Assembly: GCA_000149265.1 (NCBI GenBank)
Contig: CH003412.1
Location: forward strand, 37,226 to 101,225
Length of the DNA: 64,000 nt
Direction: 5' to 3'
Origin: Ciona savignyi
Lineage: Eukaryota; Chordata; Ascidiacea; Phlebobranchia; Cionidae
Shown here: positions 12,401 through 22,200 of the stretch, in pieces
Numbering within the stretch: position 1 is the first letter of the stretch
How the letters are laid out: each line of letters begins with the position of its first letter
The notes under the pieces: model-generated
Told to the model about the DNA's origin: nothing
Seen by the model: only the letters and a program-made list of their open reading frames with translations
The model's database searches: none
Made by a program: the position numbers and the translations under genes

Positions 12401-14436
12401 TGCTGTGTCTGCTACATTATATATTTATATACTTTCTTTATGTCGTGTTTCAACGACTTTTGGTTTTGATATCTTTTCCTGTTCCTTTAGCGTGATTTGT
12501 TTGACTTGCTGTTTTTAAATACCAAAGCAAAAAGTGAATAAACAAAAACCAATTAGCCTCCATCGTCAGGTTATCGAGGATATTGCGGTGTATTGTATAT
12601 AATTACATCCAAAATAAAATTTAATAAACCAAAGATGAAAGTAATTGATTTTACAACATAACTTAATTTCGAAATGCTTAAAAATCGTTTGAAATAATCC
12701 CCGTCTTCCACAGACGAATTCCTCATCTTTCCCTTCTTTGCTTCCTATTCACCATTAGTCAACTACAAAAGCTGCAATACAGCAAGCCCCTGTGTAAGTG
12801 TCTCTGTGTGTAGCTCTATAGGGGTTCATGTAGGTTTTTATTAGTTTAGCTCAGTTTATTGAAAAAACAAAGAAAATCACCACACAGAAAAGGGAAAAAA
12901 TGGCAAACCGAACAGTTTTTTAAACACGTCAGTTAAAAGAAAATGTATATGTCCGTTCAATCGAAAAATTGCAGGTGCGAAATTGGTCACTAGCTAGTCG
13001 GTTGTGTCCTTGGGCAAGGCACATTACGGACATTGCCTGAACCCAGCAGATTAATGGGTTCTACCAAATTGACGGAACGTGTCTATCATATACAACACAC
13101 TGCAATAGCTCCGGTAACCCGACGATGGGCGCGAGGTGATCTGACGATTGCCCGTGTGTTAACCCCCTTGGTTTTCCCATTTACTGGGATAAAGATGAGT
13201 ATCCTACCTAACTAAATAAATATAGCGGACCAACAAACCTAATCGAAAACAAAACTGCTAAAAGAAAAATTAATTAAGATAATATAAACAAGGGCTGCAA
13301 CGGTATTTGTAAAAAGAAGGATTGTTTATCGCGGGTCACATATCACGATTATTTTTAATAATATGGATTGTTTATCGCGGATTTGCATTTTGTTTCTTAA
13401 TGACATTAAAACTACATTTATGTTTAAATAAGGCTTGTAATAAAAACCATTTACATGTTGATTGTTGGACTTTATAGTACGTAAAACATGAAAGTCTGGC
13501 ATGTTGCCATGCCCCTATTCACGGCATTGAACCTAATAATGTTCATCATGTTATCAAAATACCTTATTTGTTTACTAAGACTTTGTCTCATGTCTCTCCA
13601 TTGTATAACCTTTCTAGACCATGAGACAAAAGGTCATAACTAACAAGACATTATCACATGAAAAATCGTCAGATCACCTCACCCCTCCCCCACATCAGAT
13701 CCTCTGTGATATATCAGTGTGTTTTTTATAATTTCTTTAATCGGTCATTGAGTTCAGGCGATAATGATTTGGTCCCGCACTCAACTGTGTGGATGTACAA
13801 CCCTTTACTATGGCCCCCTTTCCTCCATAGGTGGGTTGGTGAGTAAGAAACCAACTGATGCGGTCGATGCTCCTCCATTTATCATCGGAATGATCACGTT
13901 GCTCCATCAATTCCACGTCGACGATACAAACAAATTTATAGAAATCTTAGGACAATATTTGAGATCGTTTGTGGCGGCCTCTGGTGGCAGGTGAGTTGTA
14001 CAAGGGTGCCACCCTTTTTATATATTTGATAAACCCAGATTTACTCATTTTACCCAATCAACCCCCCCTGATTGCCCACATACCCATTCTCCATTAACAC
14101 CCCCTTACCCCCAGTAACTCACGAACCACGGATCTTCCACAAGAAGCAATCAACGTTGCTGCATTCCTCGAGGATTTCGCATTCTACAGTGGTATCGAGC
14201 GCAAGGTTCGTATTAAACATCTCTTGAATGGTGTTTGGTTAAATACCAGCCATAAGAGTGTTGTATAGGATTGAGACATTCTTTTTGGTTCAGCAAACAT
14301 TGCCAGATTGCTAAGTGCCGACACAACTGACTAGCTAGCCGTACTAATTAAGTGTTTAACACAAACAAACTTTCAGGTAATGGAAGGACATGTACCAAGT
14401 TTCATTCTCAACGATTTCCGTGCTGGTGGTGTGTGA
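6478..14436 (+). CDS. WASHC5: Strumpellin, WASH complex subunit 5 (C-terminal ~837 residues)
   Basis: Strumpellin is a scaffold subunit of the WASH complex, which activates Arp2/3 actin nucleation on endosomes for cargo sorting and tubule scission. Nineteen exons join in phase (2514 nt including the stop): 6478-6649, 6855-6979, 7804-7933, 7996-8144, 8225-8358, 8699-8885, 9166-9306, 9507-9689, 10094-10171, 10229-10330, 10517-10641, 10872-10955, 11197-11378, 11656-11839, 12199-12345, 12714-12793, 13831-13990, 14115-14205 and 14377-14436 (TGA). The product tracks human strumpellin from roughly residue 320 to the end without a gap. Diagnostic blocks include [92 protein letters not shown]-like [23 protein letters not shown] and [14 protein letters not shown]. 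The family is all-helical, with no catalytic motif expected. The N-terminal ~320 residues are not found in the window. The 3' end faces POLR3F. Confidence 0.93.
6667..6842. repeat. ~26-bp intronic tandem repeat
   Basis: About seven degenerate copies of a unit like AAGATTTACCACCATGTCTG, becoming more diverged rightwards (ACCACGTCCGG, ACTACCATGTTTG). They lie in the WASHC5 intron immediately after the first exon in the window. The apparent reading frames through them are artefacts. Confidence 0.85.
7054..7546. mobile_element. Non-autonomous hAT-type DNA transposon (MITE), 493 bp
   Basis: The element has perfect 16-bp terminal inverted repeats: CAGCGGTTCTCAAACT at the left and its reverse complement at 7531-7546. 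It is flanked by a perfect 8-bp target-site duplication, CTTTAACC, at 7046-7053 and 7547-7554. The CAGnGGTTCTCAAACT terminus and 8-bp duplication are characteristic of hAT elements of the Charlie/Tip100 group (established knowledge). No transposase frame is present. It sits in the WASHC5 intron between the exons ending at 6979 and starting at 7804. Confidence 0.93.
7560..7795. repeat. CCCC/TTA low-complexity tract
   Basis: Degenerate repetition of 'ATAACCCCCTTATTACC'-like phrases runs across the intron up to the acceptor of the 7804 exon. Similar C-rich low-complexity sequence occupies 8380-8690. No other feature was seen in either stretch. Confidence 0.7.
8935..9150. repeat. Intronic 'TTTGATTGACAGCTG' tandem repeat
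   Basis: Several imperfect copies of TTTGATTGACAGCTG alternate with TTGATTGACTTCCAAA, with a period of about 40 bp in the best region (9000-9085). It fills the WASHC5 intron before the exon at 9166. Confidence 0.75.
9895..10062 (-). repeat. tRNA-derived SINE, family 1 (3' part)
   Basis: Reverse-oriented tail and body: GATAGGATATT, 'cgtgaatgggaaaac', 'gggcaatcatcagattacctcgcgccca' and 'ccggagctattgcagtgtgttgtgtata'. It lies 32 bp upstream of the WASHC5 exon at 10094. A separate head fragment of the same family is at about 9765-9830. Confidence 0.75.
12950..13215 (+). repeat. tRNA-derived SINE, family 1 (nearly full length)
   Basis: Plus-oriented copy: 'gcaggtgcgaaattggtcac' (B-box region), 'ctagtcggttgtgtccttgggcaaggcac', 'cattgcctgaacccagcagattaatgggttctacc', 'tatcatatacaacacactgcaatagctccggtaacccgacgatgggcgcgaggtgatctgacgattgcccgtg', ending 'gatgagtatcctacc'. 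The tRNA-like 5' head is truncated. It is in the WASHC5 intron between 12793 and 13831. A small reverse fragment of the same family is at 13660-13750. Confidence 0.85.
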
Positions 14437-14538
14437 TCTGGTGGAGATGACTTAGCAAATTATATCCCTGTGTCATAATTACACACATGCCTCATAATCT
14501 TCTGTATTGAATCATGTTATTCTACCACGTGCAATATT

Positions 14539-14544
14539 AATAAA
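14539..14544 (+). terminator. Candidate WASHC5 polyadenylation signal
   Basis: AATAAA lies 103 bp after the WASHC5 stop, on the coding strand and before the POLR3F 3' end. It is the first canonical hexamer after the stop. A hexamer alone does not prove use. Confidence 0.5.
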
Positions 14545-14779
14545 CTTTGATTTCATAAGACAATTGTTTATAAAGTTTGCCCTGCTCTTGCTCCAATGTC
14601 ACTTTGATAAGTCCAGTAAAAATCAACCTAGCAATTTTAGGGAGGGCAGTTATTCAATGGTCGAGAATTGTTCTTTACTGTGTAATGTTGTTATTAAATG
14701 TTTCGTTTTAGTTTTACTTCGATGATAAAATAACATCTGAATCTCTTGTATCGCTGATCAAAGGAGAAATTGATTCTCG

Positions 14780-14785
14780 CAGCTT
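14780..14785 (-). terminator. Candidate POLR3F polyadenylation signal
   Basis: A minus-strand AATAAA (TTTATT on plus, in 'cttttatttc') lies about 60 bp downstream of the POLR3F stop codon. With the WASHC5 signal at 14539, the two convergent transcripts could end about 240 bp apart. Confidence 0.45.
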
Positions 14786-14844
14786 TTATTTCAATCATCC
14801 CTTTCCATCATTCTCTCGGAGCAATCTTTGTCTTCCACTAGATG

Positions 14845-17800
14845 TCAGTACTTCAACCAGTCGTCAAGATAAACACAACTCTCTGGCGACACCTCTCCAC
14901 CAGGACGGCATTCGTTAAAAACCTAAGAACAAAGGCCAATAATGTTTTAATAAGGAATGATCACAGACAAGCTAGTATTAGGGGGTGCCCCTTCTCGTAA
15001 ATGGTGTTTGGATAATTACCTTGTGCACATAATCCACTTTAGAGCTATTACATTGTGTTGTATGTTGTATCATGGAGACATTTCGTATGGTTTAACTCAT
15101 TATTTCCCTGGGTCAGGCAATATCTGCTGCGTTTCCCAAATACACAACTGACTAGCTGGCGACCAGTTTCAACCTACAACCGTTTAACTAGCCGTATAAT
15201 GAACGAACTTTTTAGTGTTAAAATATACAATTTTCATTTAATTTTTTTATTGCTCGTTGAACATTATTACAGAGACCTTTTCTTGCCAAAGATACCAATT
15301 TTTTTAATTAGGTCAATATTACTAGTACAATCAGTTGACAGCATATTTATACTGGAACATCTCTCTTAGCCCCAGGACAAAATGAAATACCCTTTCTTTC
15401 TTACACTTCTTTACGCACAAAAAACATGCCCACACCCACCGGACAAAGGGAAAACACCCACCGGACAGAGGGAGCACGGGGTTCGTGCGAAATCAGTCGT
15501 TTCAATCCACGGCTTCACAGCTTTAAACAACTTCTTGCTGCCCCCTCTGGTGGTTGGAGCAACAGTTTGTTGAACCTTACCATCGTAGATCAGCGTGTTT
15601 AATATTGTTTCTATGTCCTCAGGTGATAATTCAACCTTGTAGGGGAAATGTAGAAATATGATAAACAGCCAATTTGCCTAAGGGGTTGGGAGTATTGATA
15701 AAGACATTAATTTTTTTAAACTTTCAGTTTGTTATATTTCAGTCCATATTCAATACAACTAAACTTCACACCCCTGACCCCAGCACAACCTCAACCTTAC
15801 AACCCCCCAGCCCCACATATATCCAAAATATATAAAAACTTTAGTCAATATGCCCGAGATGCTGCAGTTGTTTGTTTAAAGGGTTTGATTGGAACGCAAT
15901 TTTAAAACAATTGTTTATTGTCGGTATACCCTTGTAATCTTTACCACACCATGTCGCACACACACCACCACACCATGGCTTACCTTGCTAATTCCGAGCT
16001 TTGCAATGAACTCGAGAATTTCTTCAGACGATGCGAAGCAACTTGCGTTGGTGGCGGTTGGTGATAGGNNNNNNNNNNNNNNNNNNNNNNNNNNNNNNNN
16101 NNNNNNNNNNNNNNNNNNNNNNNNNNNNNNNNNNNNNNNNNNNNNNNNNNNNNNNNNNNNNNNNNNNNCAAATTTACCTTTTTAGATTAAGCTTATTTTT
16201 ATAAAACTCCTTGTGTTCCACCACATAACAACCCCCAACAAATAAAACATCCCCTCACTTCCAAATATGTAACACCCTAACACTCACAAACATGAAGCAC
16301 ACCCCCCACTTCCCCTTTCCCAAAAATTAAACAATCCCTCCCTTCCAAATACACAACACTTTCCAACATGAACCCATACCCCCCCAAAAAATACCACCGC
16401 ACCCCTTCCTCCCATAAACACCCCCCACTCACCGCAACAGACTTGACGGCTTTGATAATCTTCTTACTCTCCAGGTTCTTCAATATCTTATTGACCTCGG
16501 TGAGCATGAGGTTACATTTGTATCGTATCTCACGTGTCCAGATCCCCTTGTTCCCCGCGCTCTCAATGATCTGGTAGACAAGTTGCTCCTGGCTGTCCAC
16601 TCCACTGATGGGGCTAAGGGGGTAAGGGATGATGTGATAATGAGTGTTACAGGACAGCATAATATGTTGTACGGGGACAGGGTAAACCACATATTTAGCC
16701 GCTTTTTATTGAATAATCTCCAAAATGGTTAAATCACAGATTTTTTCAGACTCAGAGCTTAAATATTAAGAATAATACAACTGCATCTATGTTTATTGAA
16801 ATATTGGTATTTTTTTAATTAAAATTAACACTTTTAATTAAAAAACATATTCTATCATTTTTTTCCACCTTTGGTACAAAGTTTTATAAATCTAACTCAT
16901 TTTGTTTCACTATAATCACTTCATTTGGAAACAGTTAGAGTCAAAAAATTATCTGAATCTTTTTCGATTCGAATTAAATTGGTAATTTGATTCTTAAATA
17001 ACATTCCTGCAGGGGAGGGAAGTTATAGCAACCCACCACATGATCATTGACACAACTCAATGTCCACAAACAAAAAACTCACCCAGAAGATGCACTTTTG
17101 ATCCGATAAATCAATCCCGACGATCCTTTTAAAAGTTCGAGCTTTCCCTAGAAATAACATTATTAAAAAAGTGAAAAAAAGGGTTTCTATAAAAAAGGAA
17201 AAAAATAGTGTCAGTTTTTTTCCTAATTCCAAATCAGAAACGGTCAATCTGGTATATCATCCCACCCACCATCACTCATACAAATGACACACTTTAAATG
17301 GATCTCATATTCACATTGAGATTATCCAACAAACAAGATTCAAGAAGGCTATGCAACGGTATATATGTATGTGCTGGTGCAATATCACAAAATTTTAATA
17401 GGAATTCAGTGCAATATTTGCTTCAAGAATTCTAGTCTTCTTAAGTAATGTAAAGTATAAGTAATGTGGCTGAAGCTGTTAGATTTGTTAGTGGAGGTTT
17501 TTAATTGATAAACAAACAGTTTCCCTTAAAATGTGTTTATACTGGTTTGTCACAAACATCATGTGTTGGTATGATGTAATGAACATAAACAAACATTCAC
17601 AGCACACACACACACACACTGATATGCACAGCAAGTGTATACGGAGATATAAGTAAACCAATTTTTCCCTGTGGCTTGCTCAATGCTGGTTAATCCACAG
17701 AAGTAAACTGGCAATGCACACAAATACTGTACTAAAATATCCCAGTGTATACTTGTGAGTTGTGACCTACGTTTATCAAGTGCTTTTTGTGGGCTTTATT

Positions 17801-18430
17801 CGAATATGAATCAAGATAATTTTACAGTATGATACTGCACACAAATGCTATACTGAATGTTACAATACACTGTGAGACAATAGGAACAGTTTTGTAGAAA
17901 GTACTTCATAAGCGTAATATAGAGCACAGCTCACACACCAACCTTAGTAAGCAGACTATTAATGGCCAGAACTCTCTGCTGAACATCGACGCCCCCCAGT
18001 GATGATTCAATCGTTTTATCGCTCACCCCCTTCACATTATCCCCGCAAATCGCCAGAATTCTGATAATTATTGTGGAGAATTTATTGAAAGGACAAGAAA
18101 ATGCAATAACTATGGAAAATGGTAAAAAGTGTCCAACTGGACATTATAGGCTTACCTTAACATTACATTCCCATTCTTAATAATGATTATTCTACAAGAA
18201 GTTAATAATTAGGGCTGTGTATATTGCTAAATTCTATTTAAAATCGGTTAACTTTTTTTCTGACCATTTTTCGGTTGGTTTAAAATAATGATTTATTAAA
18301 ATCACAAAAAATCTACAACTCGTTATTAATAATTTGACATTACACAGTCTGGAAAAAAGTAAAAATAAAGAACTTACTGGGTTTCGATGTTCAGAGCTTC
18401 AGTGCTCTCCTGCTTGACTTCCAATGCCAT
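14845..18430 (-). CDS. POLR3F: DNA-directed RNA polymerase III subunit RPC6 (RPC39)
   Basis: RPC6 is a winged-helix subunit of the Pol III RPC3-RPC6-RPC7 heterotrimer and takes part in initiation and promoter opening. Exons on the minus strand are 18430-18378 (ATG at 18430), 18060-17943, 17147-17083, 16604-16433, an exon running from the N gap to 15984, 15635-15462 and 14922-14845 (TGA). The product shows VQQRVLAINSLL, GKLELLKGSSGLIYRIK, YQIIESAGNKGIWTREIRYK, INKILKNLES-like VNKILKNLESKKIIKAVKSV and SPEDIETILNTLIYDGKV, all matching the vertebrate protein in order. The C-terminal cysteines assigned to an Fe-S cluster in this family are split across the last intron: CSLCP, then a 25-residue exon with ECRPGGEVSPESC. 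Roughly 70 residues following KAVKSVA fall wholly or partly in the 100-N gap. The gene is convergent with WASHC5. Confidence 0.93.
14965..15200 (-). repeat. tRNA-derived SINE, family 1 (diverged), in a POLR3F intron
   Basis: Reverse-oriented landmarks in order: 'agctattacattgtgttgtatg', 'ctgggtcaggcaatatctgc', 'cacaactgactagctggcgaccagtttcaacctacaaccgttt'. It lies between the last two POLR3F exons. Confidence 0.65.
16069..16168. other. Assembly gap (100 Ns)
   Basis: Exactly 100 ambiguous bases, a common placeholder size, so the true length is unknown. It cuts into a POLR3F exon: coding sequence reads up to 16068 on the minus strand (…CFASSEEILEFIAKLGISK). The flank at 16169-16200 shows no matching coding continuation. 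Confidence 0.99.
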
Positions 18431-18608
18431 CTCCTTCAATGTGGGTTAACCTAATCTATCTACTTCCCATGCTGCTGTAATTAGAGGTGCAAGTTAAAAC
18501 GACAGAACACTGGAACGACAACAAAGGATGTAGTTTTGGTAACTGGGTAGGGAGCTTATTACGAAGTTGTGACAAATATCAGTCGAGAATGCTGTACGCA
18601 ATACACTT

Positions 18609-18902
18609 TTGAGTTCATGTGAGCTGGATGAATTTTTTTTGGTGTTTTGTACCTCAGGTAGCGAAAAAGAAGGTATCATGTGCACATGGGGTGGTAACAA
18701 TATTAAATTGAAACAACAGATGATTGCAAGGGTTATGCATTCCCGAACACCATTGATTTTGCCTAAATATAGATTTTCACAGTTTTACAGAAACAAACAT
18801 ACACACACATATACTAAATTAAGTTCAAAATCCATAAACTTTGCCGAAAAAGACTTCTTGGATACCAAGAAAAAGGGAAATGTGAATATAGAAGCTCTAT
18901 GA
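18609..18902 (+). CDS. Possible small ORF divergent to POLR3F, unidentified
   Basis: An open frame of 97 codons ends TGA at 18900-18902, with AATAAA 9 bases further on. Inside it, at 18657, is a good splice acceptor (TTTGTACCTCAG), so the real coding part could begin at the internal Met codons (MCTWGG… or MIARVMHSRTP…), giving a 60-75 residue basic product ending KKKGNVNIEAL. It would be head-to-head with POLR3F. No family is recognised and the coding evidence is weak. It could equally be chance. Confidence 0.25.
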   Translation: MSSCELDEFFLVFCTSGSEKEGIMCTWGGNNIKLKQQMIARVMHSRTPLILPKYRFSQFYRNKHTHTYTKLSSKSINFAEKDFLDTKKKGNVNIEAL

Positions 18903-19197
18903 ACAGTCTTAATAAAATTTGGAAAAAAAAACTCATGTGAATTGCAGGGAATAATTTAATTTCTAAAAAGAATATTAATTATGACAAAAAAATTGCAGAA
19001 TATATTAACAAAATACATACCGGAATGTTTTACATTTATAGACATTTGTTTATATGTATGTTGGTAGCGTTTTTTCAAGCTATTTGTTCAAATTACAATC
19101 GTGAAATATATTACACTGCTGTAATAAAAACCATAAAGGAACATTACAAAATCAATAAATTTGATTAGTCTTGAATATTTTCTAGAACTTAGATAAT

Positions 19198-19203
19198 TTT
19201 ATT
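19198..19203 (-). terminator. Candidate LETM1 polyadenylation signal
   Basis: A minus-strand AATAAA lies about 30 bp past the LETM1 stop in an otherwise AT-rich tail. Confidence 0.4.
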
Positions 19204-19233
19204 TCCTAAAATTCAACAAAACAAATAAATAAT

Positions 19234-21270
19234 CTATTGCTTTTTGTCGACAGTGGTTGAGACATTTGTTGTCTCTTTAACTTTGTCCAACAAACTGACG
19301 ATCTCCTCAAGTTGCTTCTGCGTCACTTCAACATTTTCATCGTTTAATGTCCGGATGATATTCCCAGCTTCCACTACATCAATCTTACCATCTTTATCTG
19401 TGTCCAGTGCGAGAAAGATGTTGTGCAGCTTCTCCCTTGGGATGACCTGCATGGCATGGACAGCTTGGATGAGCTCTGCAACATCCACACTTCTATCTTC
19501 CTCCCCACTTTGCTCCTCTCGTTCCAAATCGACAACGATCTCCTCCATTCTACCAATCAACTTCCCGATTCTCTTCTGGATGCGGGCACCAGCTTTTGTG
19601 TCTTTATCAACCAATCCGTCCTCTCTCTCCCGGACCTCGGAGCGGAGATCATCCACATCCACCTGGTACTCCGCAACATCTTCAACCAAATCTTTGAGTC
19701 CGGACTTTGCCTCATTCAACGTCTTATCCTTCGCTTGCTTCGAGATGACTTCCTCTAAAACATCGATCTCCTGAAGCGTGATACGGTTATCATCGCAAAC
19801 GACTCGCGATTTATCTACCAATGTCGGCCCTTCTGATAGGGTTTCCTTCAAAATATCAGGGTCAATCTGAATCTGATCGACATCGACTTCAGGTATTTTC
19901 TCATCGACTTCAACTTTTTTAGTTTTTTCCAACATAGATTTCTCAGCGGATGCAACTTCCTCATCAATAGTGGTCTTCTCGAGCTGTGCGGCTTTGAACC
20001 TTGTTGTGTTATCGACACGCTCGAGGTTAAGTTCAGCTGCTCGAACCTCCGCTTCACCGGCGGCTTTCTCCGGGAGCGTTGAAATAGCGGCTTTTACCCT
20101 CGACTCCACTGGAGCTGTCTCCGGAAGGTACAACACACGACTTAACAACAATAGGGAACTTGGAACATTGTGGTTAATATGCAAATCAATCCACTCTGAC
20201 AATTGCTGCTCCATTTTTGCACGGGAGTACCCGAGCGCACGCATCCCACGTGCCTGACACGCAGCCACTAACTCGGTGGTCGTCAAATTCTCGATTTTCT
20301 CCTCGCGAATCATTTTATCGTCGGAATGAAGTTGGTTCAGTTTCATCTGCAATAGAAATCTTAAAAGTTCATTGTTTCCAACAGCAGGGACTTGAATAAG
20401 TCGGCATAACGCAATCAATTGTTGCCGAGTCATGCTATCTAATGTGATCTGATCTTCAAATAATTTGGCGTGTTTTAAAATTTCTTCATTGGTAGGCTCC
20501 TCATCGGTGTTTCGGACTTTTTGGAAGAAATTCACAAAATCCTGAGCGGCCTGGTTTTTCTTGGAGGAGTTCTTGGCTCGAAGAGCGATGTCCTCCACTG
20601 TATCCTGGAGAAACTTGGACATTTCCAACTTCACTTTCAACTCCTTCTTCAACCTCATATCTTTGGTGGAGGAATCTTCGAATGTGGACGGTAACATCCT
20701 CGGAAAAAGCTTTACCACAATGGGGAGCGCTAATTCCGCAAACGGGATAATAATAAAGACGGAAAACGGCGCAAGTCGGAAGATATCTGCCACAGCTCGT
20801 CGGAATTGATTTCTCTCACGTCTGCTCATGACCCCCCCATTTAATAACTTCCACACACTCTTTGATGCAATTCTTACATCCATTCCCAGAAGACGAAATC
20901 CATGATAATAATGCTTAACTTCTGCCACAAATCGTTGCCATAGTGATTTCTTGACAACCGTTGATGTTTCGGTAGTGGCGGTACTAGATAATTTTCCTGC
21001 ATCTGTCTCACTTTGCAGCGCGGTTTTTTGTTTTTTCTTTTCTTTTAAAGAATTTTCAACTTTCGATTTATCCCGGTAAACACTACTGGTGTGTATAAGG
21101 CAACGTTCATGTAAAAACATTTTGGAAGTTAGTTCCAAGTGTCCCTTGTGTAAGAGAACTGAAATATTTCTGCGCTGTTTTACCTCCCATTGGTAACTCG
21201 ACTTTGTATAGGAGTAACGAACAAAACGTGAATAATTCCAATGTTTGCAGAAATTACGTGTGACCTGCAT
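19234..21270 (-). CDS. LETM1: LETM1, mitochondrial inner-membrane K+(Ca2+)/H+ exchanger, single exon
   Basis: LETM1 controls mitochondrial cation homeostasis and volume from the inner membrane. This uninterrupted 678-codon frame starts at ATG 21270 and ends TAG 19234. Residues 1-75 are rich in Arg/Lys/Ser and low in acidic residues, fitting a mitochondrial targeting presequence. One membrane span lies at about 164-188 (APFSVFIIIPFAELALPIVV) and runs directly into the conserved KLFPRMLPSTFE block. The LETM ribosome-binding-like domain follows, with KLEMSKFLQDTVEDIALRAK, FFQKVR, FEDQITLDSMTRQQLIALCR, ACQARGMRALG and WIDLHI. Charged coiled-coil regions occupy about 400-580. A canonical EF-hand loop (DTDKDGKIDVVE) is at 623-634. 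The length is close to the human protein (about 740). The lack of introns is unlike the many-exon vertebrate gene. Confidence 0.97.
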   Translation of the reverse strand: MQVTRNFCKHWNYSRFVRYSYTKSSYQWEVKQRRNISVLLHKGHLELTSKMFLHERCLIHTSSVYRDKSKVENSLKEKKKQKTALQSETDAGKLSSTATTETSTVVKKSLWQRFVAEVKHYYHGFRLLGMDVRIASKSVWKLLNGGVMSRRERNQFRRAVADIFRLAPFSVFIIIPFAELALPIVVKLFPRMLPSTFEDSSTKDMRLKKELKVKLEMSKFLQDTVEDIALRAKNSSKKNQAAQDFVNFFQKVRNTDEEPTNEEILKHAKLFEDQITLDSMTRQQLIALCRLIQVPAVGNNELLRFLLQMKLNQLHSDDKMIREEKIENLTTTELVAACQARGMRALGYSRAKMEQQLSEWIDLHINHNVPSSLLLLSRVLYLPETAPVESRVKAAISTLPEKAAGEAEVRAAELNLERVDNTTRFKAAQLEKTTIDEEVASAEKSMLEKTKKVEVDEKIPEVDVDQIQIDPDILKETLSEGPTLVDKSRVVCDDNRITLQEIDVLEEVISKQAKDKTLNEAKSGLKDLVEDVAEYQVDVDDLRSEVREREDGLVDKDTKAGARIQKRIGKLIGRMEEIVVDLEREEQSGEEDRSVDVAELIQAVHAMQVIPREKLHNIFLALDTDKDGKIDVVEAGNIIRTLNDENVEVTQKQLEEIVSLLDKVKETTNVSTTVDKKQ

Positions 21271-21287
21271 TGTTTCCGCTTTGCAAG

Positions 21288-21312
21288 ACCACTTTCTGTA
21301 AAAAATAAATTC
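21288..21312 (-). promoter_or_regulatory. Splice-acceptor-like site just upstream of LETM1 ATG
   Basis: On the minus strand a T-rich run followed by TTACAG ends at 21296, only 25 nt before the LETM1 start codon. With an intronless ORF, this is either the 3' splice site of a 5'-UTR intron or a spliced-leader trans-splice acceptor. SL trans-splicing is established in tunicates, but its use here is inference. Confidence 0.5.
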
Positions 21313-21807
21313 ATTTTAAACGAATTGAATACGCTTTTCATATTTGTGTATATTATTTTTTTATTTATAAGACCTATTTTTCGTTATTTTGTAAATTTTT
21401 TATAATACCACAATTATTTTGATTTATATTGAGGTATCACACAAACATTAACAGCTGCTAGCTAATTGAGACGATGCTGCTGTTTTATGACAACCCATTA
21501 AACTGGAAAATTGCAGTCAGGTCAGGTCCGCCAAGTACCTTCCCAATAAAACAACCAACTTCCATACAACCAGTTTCGATCCCAAAACTTTCGACTGTAA
21601 GGCAATTCACTAACCTACTACGCTATTCGGTCTGATTGGGATAGCTAGGCTATTTATGGCTTATATACAAAGATGGCTAAATATATCACAATGTGGGCTA
21701 AGCATTAACTGTAGATAATAATTGCACAGAAACAGTATCCATGTTTTTTATATAACTTGTATACCTATCAAGTCAATTAAATAAAGGTTATAAAAGAGAC
21801 CAATAAG

Positions 21808-22200
21808 CCAGTATGGAAAGTACGGCAGCTGCACACTCGAGTTTTTTTTCCCTGCGTCTTTGCACACTTGGGTAGGTATATGGGTAATTTCACACACGCT
21901 CGCGAGCTAGCAGTATAAACATCGTATAGTTTTCAACAAACCTGTAAACCTACCTCTGGACCTCGGGTAATTTACTGTCCTTACGTTTTATGTTATGTAG
22001 ATAGATATGTTAGCTGACGGATACGATAGATTTAGGATAGAATAATATGTTTGTTTAATATTTTTACAAAATGGTAATAAAAAGGAGATTGTGTGCACAC
22101 TTAAAGTGTGCACTATTGGACGTTTGCACACTGCACACTTAAATATTTGATGCGTGCACACTCGAGATCTCGGCGAAAAGTGACGTACTTTCCAGACGGG
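21808..22200. mobile_element. Non-autonomous DNA transposon (MITE), 393 bp, 8-bp TSD
   Basis: Imperfect terminal inverted repeats share TGGAAAGTACG: left CCAGTATGGAAAGTACGGC, right end the reverse complement of CCCGTCTGGAAAGTACGTC. A perfect 8-bp direct repeat, CCAATAAG, flanks the element at 21800-21807 and 22201-22208. The interior repeats GCACACTCGAG and TGCACACTT(A/G) motifs and has no ORF. The 8-bp duplication suggests hAT or P-type mobilisation. The superfamily is not settled. Confidence 0.85.

Noticed and set aside
6478-14436. Initial thought that the plus-strand helical gene was NCKAP1/HEM1 of the WAVE complex
   Set aside because: Exon-by-exon blocks match strumpellin of the WASH complex in order to the very C-terminus, and not NCKAP1.
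15436-15462. Read-through C-terminus of POLR3F ending CGHVFC
   Set aside because: A GT donor after CSLCP joins to an exon with the conserved ECRPGGEVSPESC ending, which fits the family better.
19244-19774. Plus-strand 176-codon frame
   Set aside because: It is the exact antisense of the LETM1 coding region; its Ser-rich composition is the complement of the coiled coil.
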